Source: CAYNYM01 sp049366815
GTDB lineage: Bacteria; Desulfobacterota; DSM-4660; Desulfatiglandales; HGW-15
Length of the DNA stretch: 64,000 nt
Reading direction: 5' to 3'
NCBI GenBank assembly: GCA_049366815.1
Contig: JBMNCO010000184.1
Span: 1-64,000 of the forward strand
Both the position numbers and the translations under genes were made by a program. The stretch's first letter is position 1. Each line of letters starts with the position of its first letter. This document shows, piece after piece, positions 53,679 to 62,415 of this stretch. The notes beneath the pieces were generated by a model. It had not been told where the DNA came from. It ran no database searches and saw only the letters and a list, made by a program, of their open reading frames with translations.

Positions 53679-53811
53679 GCAGGGGCCGGGATTTTCTCGG
53701 AGCGGGCGTATTTCGGCCCTGAACCAGGATGGATGAAGGGCCGAAATCCCGCAGCGACCGGAGCCATGGACGGCGGAGGGAGCGCAGCGAAGGGAACATC
53801 CCGGCCCATGC
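53679..53811 (+). repeat. Dispersed structured repeat R2, copy 3
   Basis: A 133-base copy. The outer arms GCAGGGGCCGGGATTTTCTC and GGGAACATCCCGGCCCATGC (53679-53698 and 53792-53811) pair with few mismatches. Relative to copy 1, CCGGCAT/ATGCCGG has become CCGGGAT/ATCCCGG, and the internal stem has moved from ATTTTGG/CCAAAAT to ATTTCGG/CCGAAAT, both with paired changes. The internal stem of this copy is nearly perfect. Confidence 0.75.
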
Positions 53812-54056
53812 CTGGAGCGTAAAATCCTAACGGGACACTGCTGATTTCGGACAAGAATAGGGCAAACGATGAGGGAACCAAGAGGCCTCACCCGCCATGT
53901 CGAGCGTGTTGAGGTCTCTTTTTCTTTTCAGTGCAGGGCGCGTTCTTATGAACCGGCCTGCCCTTTTTCTCGCAGAAAACGGCCTGAAAGGTCCTGCAGC
54001 TTCCAGAGCCGTCAAGGGCATCGTCCTTCGGCCAGCGTGCGTAAGCACAGTTCAGA
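53812..54056. other. Intergenic stretch after R2 copy 3
   Basis: About 245 bases with several short open frames on both strands and no motif or ribosome site that would support a gene. Confidence 0.4.
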
Positions 54057-54527
54057 TCACAGAATTCCATCCCAGTCAATACTCTTGAACGTATTATGAA
54101 GAAAGTGGTCGTCCTCAACCCTGTTAAAATGGAGACGGGTGAAACACCTCCGGGCTACGTGCTCCACTTCCTCGATTGGGATCACCTCGTCCTGGGTGCC
54201 GTGAAAGACCCATGTGGGGACAGAAATGGGGGTTTCCTGATAACCCGTGAATTCGATGAAATTGATGGCGGGTGCCAGGAGTATGAGCCTATCGACCCGG
54301 GATGCATTTTCCATGGAAAAGATGGCACCCATAAGCCCCCCGAAGCTGGAACCCACAATGCCGATATTCGTTTTCCCGGCCAGAATTTTGTGGAGGTCTT
54401 CCATCCTTTGCTGAAGGCTGCCCCGGAAATTGGGGGTCGACATATCCGGATATCGCTCCCTGAAGAACACAGCCTTGGTGCCCTGATTGCTGCTTTCAAG
54501 CCCGTGGAGGAAAATTTTGAAGGCCAT
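54057..54527 (-). CDS. Small alpha/beta hydrolase
   Basis: A 156-residue alpha/beta hydrolase of the small YqiA/serine-esterase type. The oxyanion region is FLHGLESSNQGTKAVFF, the nucleophile elbow GSSFGG near residue 60 and acid/His parts FHGTQDEVIP and DDHFLHNTF complete a Ser-Asp-His triad. No signal peptide, so it acts in the cytoplasm; the substrate is unknown. It lies 13 bases downstream of the truncated FKBP gene. Confidence 0.75.
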   Translation of the reverse strand: MAFKIFLHGLESSNQGTKAVFFRERYPDMSTPNFRGSLQQRMEDLHKILAGKTNIGIVGSSFGGLMGAIFSMENASRVDRLILLAPAINFIEFTGYQETPISVPTWVFHGTQDEVIPIEEVEHVARRCFTRLHFNRVEDDHFLHNTFKSIDWDGIL

Positions 54528-54540
54528 AAGAGGTATCGTC

Positions 54541-54870
54541 CTATCCGCAACCGATGTTTTTTTTCATTATTTTCATCTGTCTATAATATTGTCCCTGCTT
54601 GAGCCTTTGTCTTATAAGCCCCTTTTTGGGGATCTCTCTGGCAAGAGCGGGATCATGTATGCCATAGATTTCCGAAGGCGGGATTTCAACCCTGAGGGCA
54701 TCTCCTGGACCCCGTCCCGCCAAAGCCTTTTCGAGGGCGGGAACCTGACAATCCACCCCAAAAATGAAAGTCAGTGCAGCCTCCGGATGATCCTTCACAG
54801 ACCCGTCTTCCATCCGAGTTTGCATGGCATAGCTGATGGTCACGGCCTTATCGGACTGGATTGTGCCCAC
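54541..54870 (-). CDS. FKBP/SlyD-type isomerase, 3'-truncated
   Basis: A 109-residue FKBP-fold peptidyl-prolyl isomerase. TISYAMQTRMEDGSVKDHPEAALTFIFG, VPALEKALAGRGPGDALRVEIPPSEIYG and IPKKGLIRQRLKQGQYYRQMK match the SlyD-like group, but the family normally goes on for a further 40-50 residues (final beta strand and Gly-rich end). Here it stops after QMKIMKKNIGCG, so the gene seems cut at its 3' end. The start is a GTG with AGGAG six to seven bases before; the longer frame is an artefact. It follows the greA-like gene by ten bases, so the two form an operon. Confidence 0.7.
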   Translation of the reverse strand: MGTIQSDKAVTISYAMQTRMEDGSVKDHPEAALTFIFGVDCQVPALEKALAGRGPGDALRVEIPPSEIYGIHDPALAREIPKKGLIRQRLKQGQYYRQMKIMKKNIGCG

Positions 54871-54880
54871 AGGGATTCTC

Positions 54881-55348
54881 CTAAGAGATCTCAATAATTT
54901 CGAATTCTTGCAGTCCACCGGGCGTCTTGACGCTGATTTCCTCCCCTTCCCTTCTGCCCACAAGTGCCTGACCGAGTGGAGAGGTCACCGAGATTCGGCC
55001 TTTTTCCGGTGCCGACTCGTAGGGACCCAGGAGTTGATAGGAGACCTCTTCTTCGGTCCGCAGATCGTAGAGAAGAACGGTCTTACCGAATACCACCCTG
55101 TCGGCGGGGCCCGGTTCCACCTCTATGAGCTCACAATTGCCGATAGCCGTTCGCAGTTCGTTGATCCGACCCTCAATGAAGGACTGACGCTCTTTGGCGG
55201 CATGATATTCGGCATTTTCGCTCAGATCACCATGTCCCCGAGCCTCCTCTATGGCCCTGATGTTCGCGGGCCTCTCCACCCTTTCGAGGCGAACCAGTTC
55301 CTCTCTAATCTTTTCGAGACCCTGTTTTGTAATTGGCACTCTATCCAT
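54881..55348 (-). CDS. greA: Transcription elongation factor GreA
   Basis: A 155-residue Gre factor: N-terminal coiled-coil hairpin (PITKQGLEKIREELVRLERVERPANIRAIEEARGHGDLSENAEYHAAKERQSFIEGRINEL) with the acidic tip residues, and C-terminal FKBP-like domain (VSYQLLGPYESAPEKGRISVTSPLGQALVGRREGEEISVKTPGG). It rescues backtracked RNA polymerase. The ATG at 55348 behind GGAGAG fixes the start; the longer frame adds an unrelated leader. It heads the greA-FKBP-hydrolase run. Confidence 0.95.
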   Translation of the reverse strand: MDRVPITKQGLEKIREELVRLERVERPANIRAIEEARGHGDLSENAEYHAAKERQSFIEGRINELRTAIGNCELIEVEPGPADRVVFGKTVLLYDLRTEEEVSYQLLGPYESAPEKGRISVTSPLGQALVGRREGEEISVKTPGGLQEFEIIEIS

Positions 55349-55623
55349 AAAATTATCTCTCCATCGACGGCATTCCGTTTCCCTGAAAGGTTGCTGAATT
55401 TGACACATCGATTTCGGGATCACGGAAAGACTCAGCTATTAGCACTTTTGTCTGCAACTTTCTACTTCAAAAATAAGCGCTTTTACCCTTTCACGGCACC
55501 CCGGGCCGAGCGAACCTGGAGCTTTCGCCGCCGGTCCAGGGAGCGGGCTGTCACGCCCCGGCGGGACCTTCATGGACGCCGGACTGCTCCCCCCCAAAAG
55601 GCCCGTTCCCGCAGGGAAAGGCC

Positions 55624-58005
55624 CTAAACGCCCAGACTCAAAGCAGATCCCACCTGAAACACCACAAGACTGACCAAATAGGCCACCGCAAGGTTGAAGA
55701 CGACGGAAAAGCCCGCCCATTTCCAGGAGGCCTCCTTTCTGATCATAGCCAGGGTAACAAAACAGGGGACGTAGAGCATCGTGAATAAGATCAGGACGAA
55801 TGCCCGCAGAGGGTTCCACTGCGGGTTGTTTTTGAGCCTTGTCGAAAGTGTCTCTTTCTGATCTGGATCCGATTCCCCCAGCGAATAGGCTGTTCCTAAA
55901 GTAGACACGATGACCTCTTTTGCCGCAAAACCGCCTATGAGGGCGATATTTGTCTGGTAATCAAAGCCGAGGGGGTGTGTGACCCTTTCAAGAAGCTTCC
56001 CAATTCTACCCGCGCAGGTCTGTTTCAGGGCCGTAGCCTGTTCAACGGCATTGATGTCGGTCAATCTTGCCCTGTATGCCAGGTAGGCAGATGCCAATTG
56101 AAAGAGGGCGCTTTCCTTATCCTCCGGCAGGTCGTCAGTGGTCTCTAATTCGTAAATGGCCTGAACCAAGGGGAAAAAGGGATGATCAGTGCTCGCCTTC
56201 ATGTCCGATCCCTTGCGATCGGCCCACTTGCCGAAGGAGACAAAAAGGTCATCAAGGACCTTCAGATCCCGTTCACCTTGAAAGGAGGAGGGCACACCGG
56301 GTGAGGCAAGGAAATCAGCCCGGGCCTGACGCCGCTGTTCTTCATATTGTCCGGCCTTCTCCTCCGGCAGACCCGGGAATGTCATCAGGGCCCACAGGAG
56401 CACGGATATTGCCAGGATAACAGTGCCCGCCTTTTTGATGTACTGCCAGGTCCTCTCCCATGTGTGGATCAGCAACCCTTTGAGGGTGGGCATGCGATAG
56501 GGTGGAAGTTCCATGACGAACGGTGTTTTTGGACCCCTCAACAGGGTCGATCGAATAATTTTCGCCGCAAAGAGGGCAAAACCCCAGGACATCAGGGTAA
56601 AGAGAAACAGCATCTGGGCCTTGCCTTTTGTAAAAAAGGCCGCGGTCAGCAGGCCGAAGAGGGGGAGCTTGGCACCACAGTTCATGAATGGGACCACCAG
56701 GAGGGTGGCAATCCTTTCTCTGGGGTCTCGGAGTGTCCTTGTGGCCATCACGCCGGGGACCGCGCATCCTCCCGAAATTCCCCCACTGATGAGAAGCGCC
56801 ATAACGGAATTGCCGTGCAGACCGAACCAACGGAGGACCCTGTCCAGCATGTAGGCCACTCTGGCCATGTATCCCGAGTCTTCCATGATTGCGATGGCGA
56901 AGAACATAAACATAATGAGGGGCACAAATCCCAAAACGCCCCCAGCGCCGTCAATGACGCCTGAAATGATAAGGGATTGGAGATGACCTTCCGGGATGAC
57001 CTGTGCAATAATTCCCTTGAGCCATCCGAAAAAACCCTCCACCCACAGGACCGGAGTCTCACTGCCCCAGAAGGTGAACTCATAGATGGCATACAGGATA
57101 CCCATCATGAAGAGGGGGCCTATCACGCGATTGGTAAGGACCTTGTCTATCTTGTCCGACACATTGAGTCGCGTCTCGATCTTCCTTTTGACCACCCTTT
57201 TGGTGATCCCTGCAATGTACCCGTAGCGATGATCTGCAATAATACCCTCAGGTTCATCCTCCAGGGTATTCATGATGTGCCTGGATACCCTCTGGCAGAT
57301 CGCGTCCACCTGTCCGTAAAGACCCTGATCCTTTTGAATCAGCCGAAGGATTTGCTCATCTCTCTCCAGGCACTTCAACGCGAGCCACTTGAGCCCGTAT
57401 CTTTTCTCTGGGAGTGGAGCCTGCCGGAGAATCTCCTCAATTTCATTCAAGGCCTGGTCAACATCGTCTCCGTAAGAAATGAGTTGGGAATGCCAAGCAG
57501 GTTCTTTTTGATAGACTTCTATGATCTTATCCAGGAGTTCCCGGAGGCCCGTATTGGACCTGGCCACCGTGGGGACCACAGGGACACCGAGCATTTCGGA
57601 CAAGGACTCCTCATCAATGACAATGCCCCTGGCGGATGCCACATCGACCATATTGAGGGCGATAATGAGCGGGACGCCCAATTCCTTGAATTGGAGGGCA
57701 AGATAGAGATTCCTGTCCAGATTCGAGGCGTCCACGATATCCACCACGACATCCGGTCTTTCATTGACCAGGAAATCCCGGGCGACTATTTCTTCCAGGG
57801 AATAGGCGGTCAGGGAGTAAGTTCCCGGAAGATCAACAATCTCTATTTCGTAACCTTTTTGATGGACCCGGCCCACCTTCTTTTCCACTGTCACGCCGGG
57901 GTAGTTTGCAATGTGCTGTCTGGCCCCTGTCACGGCGTTAAAAACCGTGGTTTTCCCCGCGTTGGGGTTGCCTGATAGGGCTATCCTGATTTTTCGCTCT
58001 GTCAT
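55624..58005 (-). CDS. feoB: Ferrous iron transport protein B
   Basis: A 793-residue FeoB. The cytoplasmic G domain shows G1 SGNPNAGKTT, G3 DLPGTYSL, and G4 ALNMVD, then a GDI-like helical region. The membrane part carries the paired Gate motifs (VPLIMFMFFAIAIMEDSGYMARVAYMLDR; SCG core as GGISGGCAVPGVMATR; FMNCGAKLPLF) and terminates near GSALSLGV. A hydrophilic loop of about 120 residues (KAGQYEEQRRQ... to LKQTCAGRIG) splits the last helices, as in some FeoB forms. ATG at 58005. FeoA lies four bases upstream. Confidence 0.95.
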   Translation of the reverse strand: MTERKIRIALSGNPNAGKTTVFNAVTGARQHIANYPGVTVEKKVGRVHQKGYEIEIVDLPGTYSLTAYSLEEIVARDFLVNERPDVVVDIVDASNLDRNLYLALQFKELGVPLIIALNMVDVASARGIVIDEESLSEMLGVPVVPTVARSNTGLRELLDKIIEVYQKEPAWHSQLISYGDDVDQALNEIEEILRQAPLPEKRYGLKWLALKCLERDEQILRLIQKDQGLYGQVDAICQRVSRHIMNTLEDEPEGIIADHRYGYIAGITKRVVKRKIETRLNVSDKIDKVLTNRVIGPLFMMGILYAIYEFTFWGSETPVLWVEGFFGWLKGIIAQVIPEGHLQSLIISGVIDGAGGVLGFVPLIMFMFFAIAIMEDSGYMARVAYMLDRVLRWFGLHGNSVMALLISGGISGGCAVPGVMATRTLRDPRERIATLLVVPFMNCGAKLPLFGLLTAAFFTKGKAQMLFLFTLMSWGFALFAAKIIRSTLLRGPKTPFVMELPPYRMPTLKGLLIHTWERTWQYIKKAGTVILAISVLLWALMTFPGLPEEKAGQYEEQRRQARADFLASPGVPSSFQGERDLKVLDDLFVSFGKWADRKGSDMKASTDHPFFPLVQAIYELETTDDLPEDKESALFQLASAYLAYRARLTDINAVEQATALKQTCAGRIGKLLERVTHPLGFDYQTNIALIGGFAAKEVIVSTLGTAYSLGESDPDQKETLSTRLKNNPQWNPLRAFVLILFTMLYVPCFVTLAMIRKEASWKWAGFSVVFNLAVAYLVSLVVFQVGSALSLGV

Positions 58006-58009
58006 AGGA

Positions 58010-58255
58010 CTAATCCGGAACTTCAACCTCCACGAGGATGGTTTCGGCCTCATTGTTTCTCAAAGTGAGGGTAAAATCCCGGACTTTGACCGCAACGGGA
58101 TCTCTGAGAGGCGCCCTGCCCTGAATCTGGATCGGCGTATCGGGGACCAGTCCCATTTCTCTAATCCTTCTTCCCATATCTCCGCCCGCTGATACCCGTC
58201 TGATCACACCCCTCTGGTTGTCGGACATCTGCCTCATCTTGATGATCTTTTTCAT
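58010..58255 (-). CDS. feoA: Ferrous iron transport protein A
   Basis: An 81-residue SH3-like FeoA partner of FeoB in ferrous iron uptake: RRVSAGGDMGRRIREMGLVPDTPIQIQGRAPLRDPVAVKVRDFTLTLRNNEAETILVE. The ATG at 58255 (weakly signalled AAGGAG upstream) is preferred over the longer Pro-rich leader. The stop is four bases before the feoB ATG, so they share an operon. Confidence 0.92.
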   Translation of the reverse strand: MKKIIKMRQMSDNQRGVIRRVSAGGDMGRRIREMGLVPDTPIQIQGRAPLRDPVAVKVRDFTLTLRNNEAETILVEVEVPD

Positions 58256-58380
58256 GCCCTGAATGGACTCCTTGCCGTAGGAATCTGAAAATGGCAATGG
58301 GGGCGGGAAGAAAGGCCCTTCTCCAGCCCCCACTTTAATCTTGTTTTATCATTTCGCCCTGAATCGCCGGGGGGATGATC

Positions 58381-59595
58381 CTATCTTGTGACAGCCGGCA
58401 ACATCACCTGGGGCTCCGTAAGCAGAAATTCCCCCTTTTCAATCCACTCCTTCTGGATCTGCGCTATTTCCCTCGCCCTCACGGTTGAAGAAAGGGGAAC
58501 AGTGGAGATGTCTTCCCCCCTAAAACGAATCTTTCCACTCTTCAGTTCGCCATAGCTCACCAGCCCGAGACTCCTGGCCTCCCCCTTCGGATAGTCATTC
58601 CCGTAGTCTATGATCTGGGTGTGGATCTCTTCGTCTGAAACGCCGCAGAATCGTGCCATTTCTTCATCGAGAATGGGTATCGGCACACCCAAGCCGACAG
58701 CCAGGGAGCAGCCGTAGCCGAGCATGCTCACGCCAATCAGCCATTTGGGATCCATCTCTTTCAAGTTTCCCATGACCATGAGGGTTCCCGCAGCGGACAG
58801 TGGCACACCGTTTTCCGCCCGTTCCACCATGGGATTGTGTTGGGTCCCGGGGCCGATGATATACCCCTGCGCCCCGCCCAGAAAGATCCGGGTTCCCAAT
58901 CCAAGAGTGCGATAATAGGGATCGTTGAAAAGAGGGCTCAACTGGCCTGATGTGGAGTAATTTGCATTTCCCGATCTGGGTTTCAAAACGCCCATATAGG
59001 TGTAGATCGTTTTTTTTGTCGTGTTTATGGCACAATTGTAGTTCTGGTAGCCGTTCCTTGGATTCAAAAGCGTAGCATAGGGCAGTTCCGAAAGTGTGGT
59101 CTTCTTTTCCGCCTCCCGGCTGGGGTAACAGTCTGTACCGTAGGAAATCGCTTTCAGTCTGATTCTTGCCCCGGCCACGAGATCATGGATCACATGGCCC
59201 CCTCCATACTTGAACTGGCCGGGGTGGATTCGATTGAGGGGATCATCCTCGGTCGGTTCCGTCGCCCCTATGTAGACGTCAACGGCGGCCACACCCGCAT
59301 AGGCCGGAACCTCGTTCAACCAGACCTTCGACGCCCTGATAGCGGGCTTCGTATGTCCAAAATTGATAAAGGCCCCAGAGGAACACATTGGGGCAAAAGT
59401 TCCGGTCGTAACCACATCTACCTCTTTAAAGGCCTTCGCAGGTCCCTTACTCTTCACGATGTCGGTCATTTCGTCGGCCGTAACCACCACCGCCTGGCCC
59501 GCTTTGATCCGTGCGTTGATTTCCTGAATGGTTTTGAATTTTTTCGCTTTGACCACTTCGGGACACACCTCCTCCATCCCCAGTTTAGGCGACAT
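58381..59595 (-). CDS. Homocysteine biosynthesis (DUF39) protein
   Basis: About 404 residues of the HcyBio (DUF39) family, which anaerobes use to make homocysteine from aspartate semialdehyde and sulfide without the usual trans-sulfuration enzymes. Landmarks: TIQEINARIKAGQAVVVTADEM, TTGTFAPMCSSGAFINFGHTKP, GATEPTEDDPLNRIHPGQFKYGGGHVIHDLVAG, SYGTDCYPSREAEKKTTLSELPYATLLNPRN, and IFLGGAQGYIIGPGTQHNP. The usual NIL/ferredoxin partner gene is not adjacent. Start at 59595 (ATG) or 59622 (TTG), both without a clear ribosome site. Divergent from kdsA. Confidence 0.85.
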   Translation of the reverse strand: MSPKLGMEEVCPEVVKAKKFKTIQEINARIKAGQAVVVTADEMTDIVKSKGPAKAFKEVDVVTTGTFAPMCSSGAFINFGHTKPAIRASKVWLNEVPAYAGVAAVDVYIGATEPTEDDPLNRIHPGQFKYGGGHVIHDLVAGARIRLKAISYGTDCYPSREAEKKTTLSELPYATLLNPRNGYQNYNCAINTTKKTIYTYMGVLKPRSGNANYSTSGQLSPLFNDPYYRTLGLGTRIFLGGAQGYIIGPGTQHNPMVERAENGVPLSAAGTLMVMGNLKEMDPKWLIGVSMLGYGCSLAVGLGVPIPILDEEMARFCGVSDEEIHTQIIDYGNDYPKGEARSLGLVSYGELKSGKIRFRGEDISTVPLSSTVRAREIAQIQKEWIEKGEFLLTEPQVMLPAVTR

Positions 59596-59740
59596 CTTAA
59601 AGGCTTTGAGATTGTCTGACAAGGATAAATTTTTATCATTCCACTAAAATCTACTGTGCTTGACTTATCGGGAGACTTTGGATTAGCATGACCTAAAAAT
59701 CAGGACTCACAAAATAAGTCATTCGAAAAGGAACGCCCCC

Positions 59741-60571
59741 ATGACAAGACCTCCGATAGATATAGGGCATGTGAAGATCAGTGAAAAAGGACCCTTTTTC
59801 CTGATTGCAGGCCCCTGTGTCATCGAAGATGAAGATACAACTATGCGTGTGGCGTCTTTCTTGCGGGAGACGGCGGACCTGTTGGAAATACCCGTCTTTT
59901 TCAAGAGTTCCTACGACAAGGCAAACCGAACATCCCTGGATTCTTACCGGGGGCCGGGCATGGAAAAGGGGCTGGAGATTTTACAGAAAGTCCGAGAAAA
60001 AACCGGCCTGCCTGTTCTTTCCGATGTTCACGAAACCAGGGACATTGAAACAGCGGCCGGAGTCCTGGATATCATCCAGATTCCAGCTTTCCTCTGTCGG
60101 CAGACAGACCTCATTGTGAGCGCCGCCAGGACGGGGCTTCCGATCAACATCAAAAAGGGACAGTTTCTTTCCCCCTGGGACATGGAACAGGCCATCGGAA
60201 AGGCCCTCTCCTCCGGCAACCATCGTCTCCTCCTCACTGAGAGGGGAACGACCTTCGGTTACAATAACCTTGTTGTCGATATAAGGTCCATTGCAGTAAT
60301 GAAAGGCTTTGGTTTTCCCGTCATCTTCGATGCGACTCACAGCGTCCAACTTCCGGGAGGCGCCGGAAAAAGCTCCGGCGGTCAGAGACAGTTTGCCGAG
60401 CATCTGTCAAGAGCGGCTGTGGCAGCCGGTGCCGACGGACTCTTCATGGAGGTTCATCCCAACCCTGATTCCGCCCTTTGCGATGGCCCAAATTCGCTAC
60501 CACTAAATCAGGTTAGACCCCTCCTTGCCCTGCTGAAAGAGATCCATGGACTTGTCCGCTCTCAGGCCTGA
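59741..60571 (+). CDS. kdsA: 3-deoxy-8-phosphooctulonate (Kdo8P) synthase
   Basis: A 276-residue KdsA, joining PEP and arabinose-5-phosphate to make Kdo8P, the first step toward the Kdo of lipid A. The AGPCVIED motif has Cys26 where the E. coli enzyme has Asn, which marks the metal-dependent class. Other landmarks: FFKSSYDKANRTSLDSYRGPGMEKGL, NIKKGQFLSPWDM, ERGTTFGYNNLVVD, FDATHSVQLPGG. It heads the kdsA-kdsC-lptCAB-rpoN run, typical of deltaproteobacteria. Confidence 0.97.
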   Translation: MTRPPIDIGHVKISEKGPFFLIAGPCVIEDEDTTMRVASFLRETADLLEIPVFFKSSYDKANRTSLDSYRGPGMEKGLEILQKVREKTGLPVLSDVHETRDIETAAGVLDIIQIPAFLCRQTDLIVSAARTGLPINIKKGQFLSPWDMEQAIGKALSSGNHRLLLTERGTTFGYNNLVVDIRSIAVMKGFGFPVIFDATHSVQLPGGAGKSSGGQRQFAEHLSRAAVAAGADGLFMEVHPNPDSALCDGPNSLPLNQVRPLLALLKEIHGLVRSQA

Positions 60572-60730
60572 TTCATGATCACTTGGGTGTACTCTCATTC
60601 GATTCAGGTGTGGACGGCTCTCGTTCGGCGGCCTTGATGGTCGTTGACCGGTCAGGAATCTCCGGTCCACGTGCCTGGTTTTTTGATTGTCAGGCGCCCC
60701 TTTGATAAGGGAGGTTTTAAAAACTCCTTA

Positions 60731-61246
60731 ATGATAAAAAAAATGACTGATCGAATCAAACTCCTTGTCCTTGATGTGGACGGCGTCCTGACCGATGGGC
60801 GTATCATTCTCAACGACCACGGTGAAGAAATCAAGCGATTCCACGCGAGAGACGGCGTCGGTCTGTCATTACTCATGGCCGCGGGTATCGATGTGGCTGT
60901 CATTACGGGTCGCATATCAGGGGTCGTCCAACACCGGGCAAGGGAACTGGGCATAACGGAGATTCATCAGGGGGTAAAGGACAAGGCCGCCATTTTTTTT
61001 GACCTGCTTCAAAGAAAGGGGTTGGAAAAAGCGGAGGTCTGCGTTGTGGGCGATGACCTGCCGGACCTCCCCATGTTCCGTTTGGCCGGCTTGGCCGTGG
61101 CGGTGGCCGATGCCGCCCTTGAAGTCCGGGAGGCCGCCACGGTTGTGACAAAGCGCCGGGGAGGGCTCGGCGCAGTGAGGGAGGTGTGCGAATTAATTCT
61201 AAAGACCCAGGGCAAGTGGGAAAACGCGCTTTACTCTTTTAAATGA
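60731..61246 (+). CDS. kdsC: Kdo8P phosphatase
   Basis: A 171-residue HAD-family Kdo8P phosphatase. Motif I is LDVDGVLTDGRI, motif II VITGRISGVV, Lys in GVKDKAAIF, and motif III GDDLPDLPMF. GGGAGG lies about 16 bases before the ATG at 60731; the longer frame from a TTG is an artefact. It completes the Kdo branch with KdsA and feeds WaaA. The C-terminal half (TVVTKRRGGLGAVREVCELIL) is the usual cap and tail. Confidence 0.93.
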   Translation: MIKKMTDRIKLLVLDVDGVLTDGRIILNDHGEEIKRFHARDGVGLSLLMAAGIDVAVITGRISGVVQHRARELGITEIHQGVKDKAAIFFDLLQRKGLEKAEVCVVGDDLPDLPMFRLAGLAVAVADAALEVREAATVVTKRRGGLGAVREVCELILKTQGKWENALYSFK

Positions 61247-61296
61247 ATGTCAAATAGACTTTACAGAACCCTCTTTTATTTGGTATATTTATTGCA

Positions 61297-61869
61297 GTGA
61301 GGTATTTCATAAAAAGGCACTGGCCGCTGATGGGGATAATCCTGCTGGTTGGAGTGGTTTTGCTTTACCTTTTTGATTCCCACAGAAAGACCTCGGAACT
61401 ACAATTACCTTCCGATGTCTTTTCAGGGGAGGGCTTCAAACTGGAGGACGCCCATTTCACCCAGGATGACCCCGAAAAGGGCACGAAGTGGATCCTTGAT
61501 GCCAAGGAAGCCAGGATTTCCAAAGACAGACGGTTTATATCCTTTAATCACTTTCGATTGAAACTGGAACCGGAGAATCGACCCCATATTGAGATCGAGG
61601 GAGACAGGGGAGACTATGATAAGGTCTCCGGTCAAATCAGCCTTCACGATAATCTAAAAGGACGAACCGAAAACGGTTACAGGATGATGACGGACCATCT
61701 CCTGTATGAGCAAAAGGAAGGTTACCTGAAGACCGAATCGCCGGTCAAGATCATCGGACCTTCCTTTACTTTACAGGGGCGGGGTCTTTACGTGGACTTG
61801 AAAAAGGAGGTCCTCAGTCTTCAGTCTGACATCACGGCCGTCATTGAAGACGAGGCATTCGTATTATGA
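61297..61869 (+). CDS. lptC: LPS export protein LptC
   Basis: A 190-residue bitopic LptC: one N-terminal helix (WPLMGIILLVGVVLLYLF), then a beta-jellyroll periplasmic domain that passes LPS from LptB2FG to LptA. The GTG start at 61297 begins just before the helix, with no strong ribosome site. The stop overlaps the lptA ATG by four bases. Confidence 0.9.
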   Translation: MRYFIKRHWPLMGIILLVGVVLLYLFDSHRKTSELQLPSDVFSGEGFKLEDAHFTQDDPEKGTKWILDAKEARISKDRRFISFNHFRLKLEPENRPHIEIEGDRGDYDKVSGQISLHDNLKGRTENGYRMMTDHLLYEQKEGYLKTESPVKIIGPSFTLQGRGLYVDLKKEVLSLQSDITAVIEDEAFVL

Positions 61870-62411
61870 AAGGCGTTGATCGGCCCGTTGCGTTGCTGAT
61901 GATTTTTCTTTTTTGCCTGCTGCTCCCCGTTTCCCGCGTTTTCCCCGCCGGAACCGAGACCAAGAAGGAAGGGGGGCAGGCGCAATCCATAGTGATCAAC
62001 GCAGATGCCCTTGAAATTAATGACGCGGATAAGATCGTATCCTTTTTCGGGAATGTAGACGCCGTAAAGGGAAACTTTCGGATAAAGGCCGAAAAGATGA
62101 CCCTGTATTATCTGGGAAACGCCACGAATGGTGCTCCGGCGGGCAATGAGACCAGGATCGAAAAAATCGTCGCTACTGGTGATGTGCAGATCTTCAGAGA
62201 AGAAGGCGGAGAAGCAACGGCTCAGGAAGCAATCTACTATCAGGGCGAGGAGAAGGTCATTCTCACCGGCAATCCAAAGCTCAAACAAGGCGCTGACTTT
62301 GTCGAAGGCAGCAGGGTTATCCTTTTTCTTGATGAAAAACGCAGCGTCGTGGAAGGGACTGAGGGGAACAAAGTGAGAGCGGTGTTATCTCCTGAGGGGA
62401 AGAACAGGTAG
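61866..62411 (+). CDS. lptA: LPS periplasmic bridge protein LptA
   Basis: A 181-residue OstA/LptA protein. An N-terminal signal peptide (LLMIFLFCLLLPVSRVFPA) precedes the OstA beta-jellyroll (IVINADALEINDADKIVSFFGNVDAVKGNFRIKAEKMTLYY, IEKIVATGDVQIF), which stacks into the periplasmic LPS bridge. Overlaps lptC and ends a few bases before lptB. Confidence 0.93.
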   Translation: MKGVDRPVALLMIFLFCLLLPVSRVFPAGTETKKEGGQAQSIVINADALEINDADKIVSFFGNVDAVKGNFRIKAEKMTLYYLGNATNGAPAGNETRIEKIVATGDVQIFREEGGEATAQEAIYYQGEEKVILTGNPKLKQGADFVEGSRVILFLDEKRSVVEGTEGNKVRAVLSPEGKNR

Positions 62412-62415
62412 ATCG

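Noticed and set aside
53827..54118. Overlapping frames after R2 copy 3
   Set aside because: None has a start signal or motif; composition is mixed between strands.
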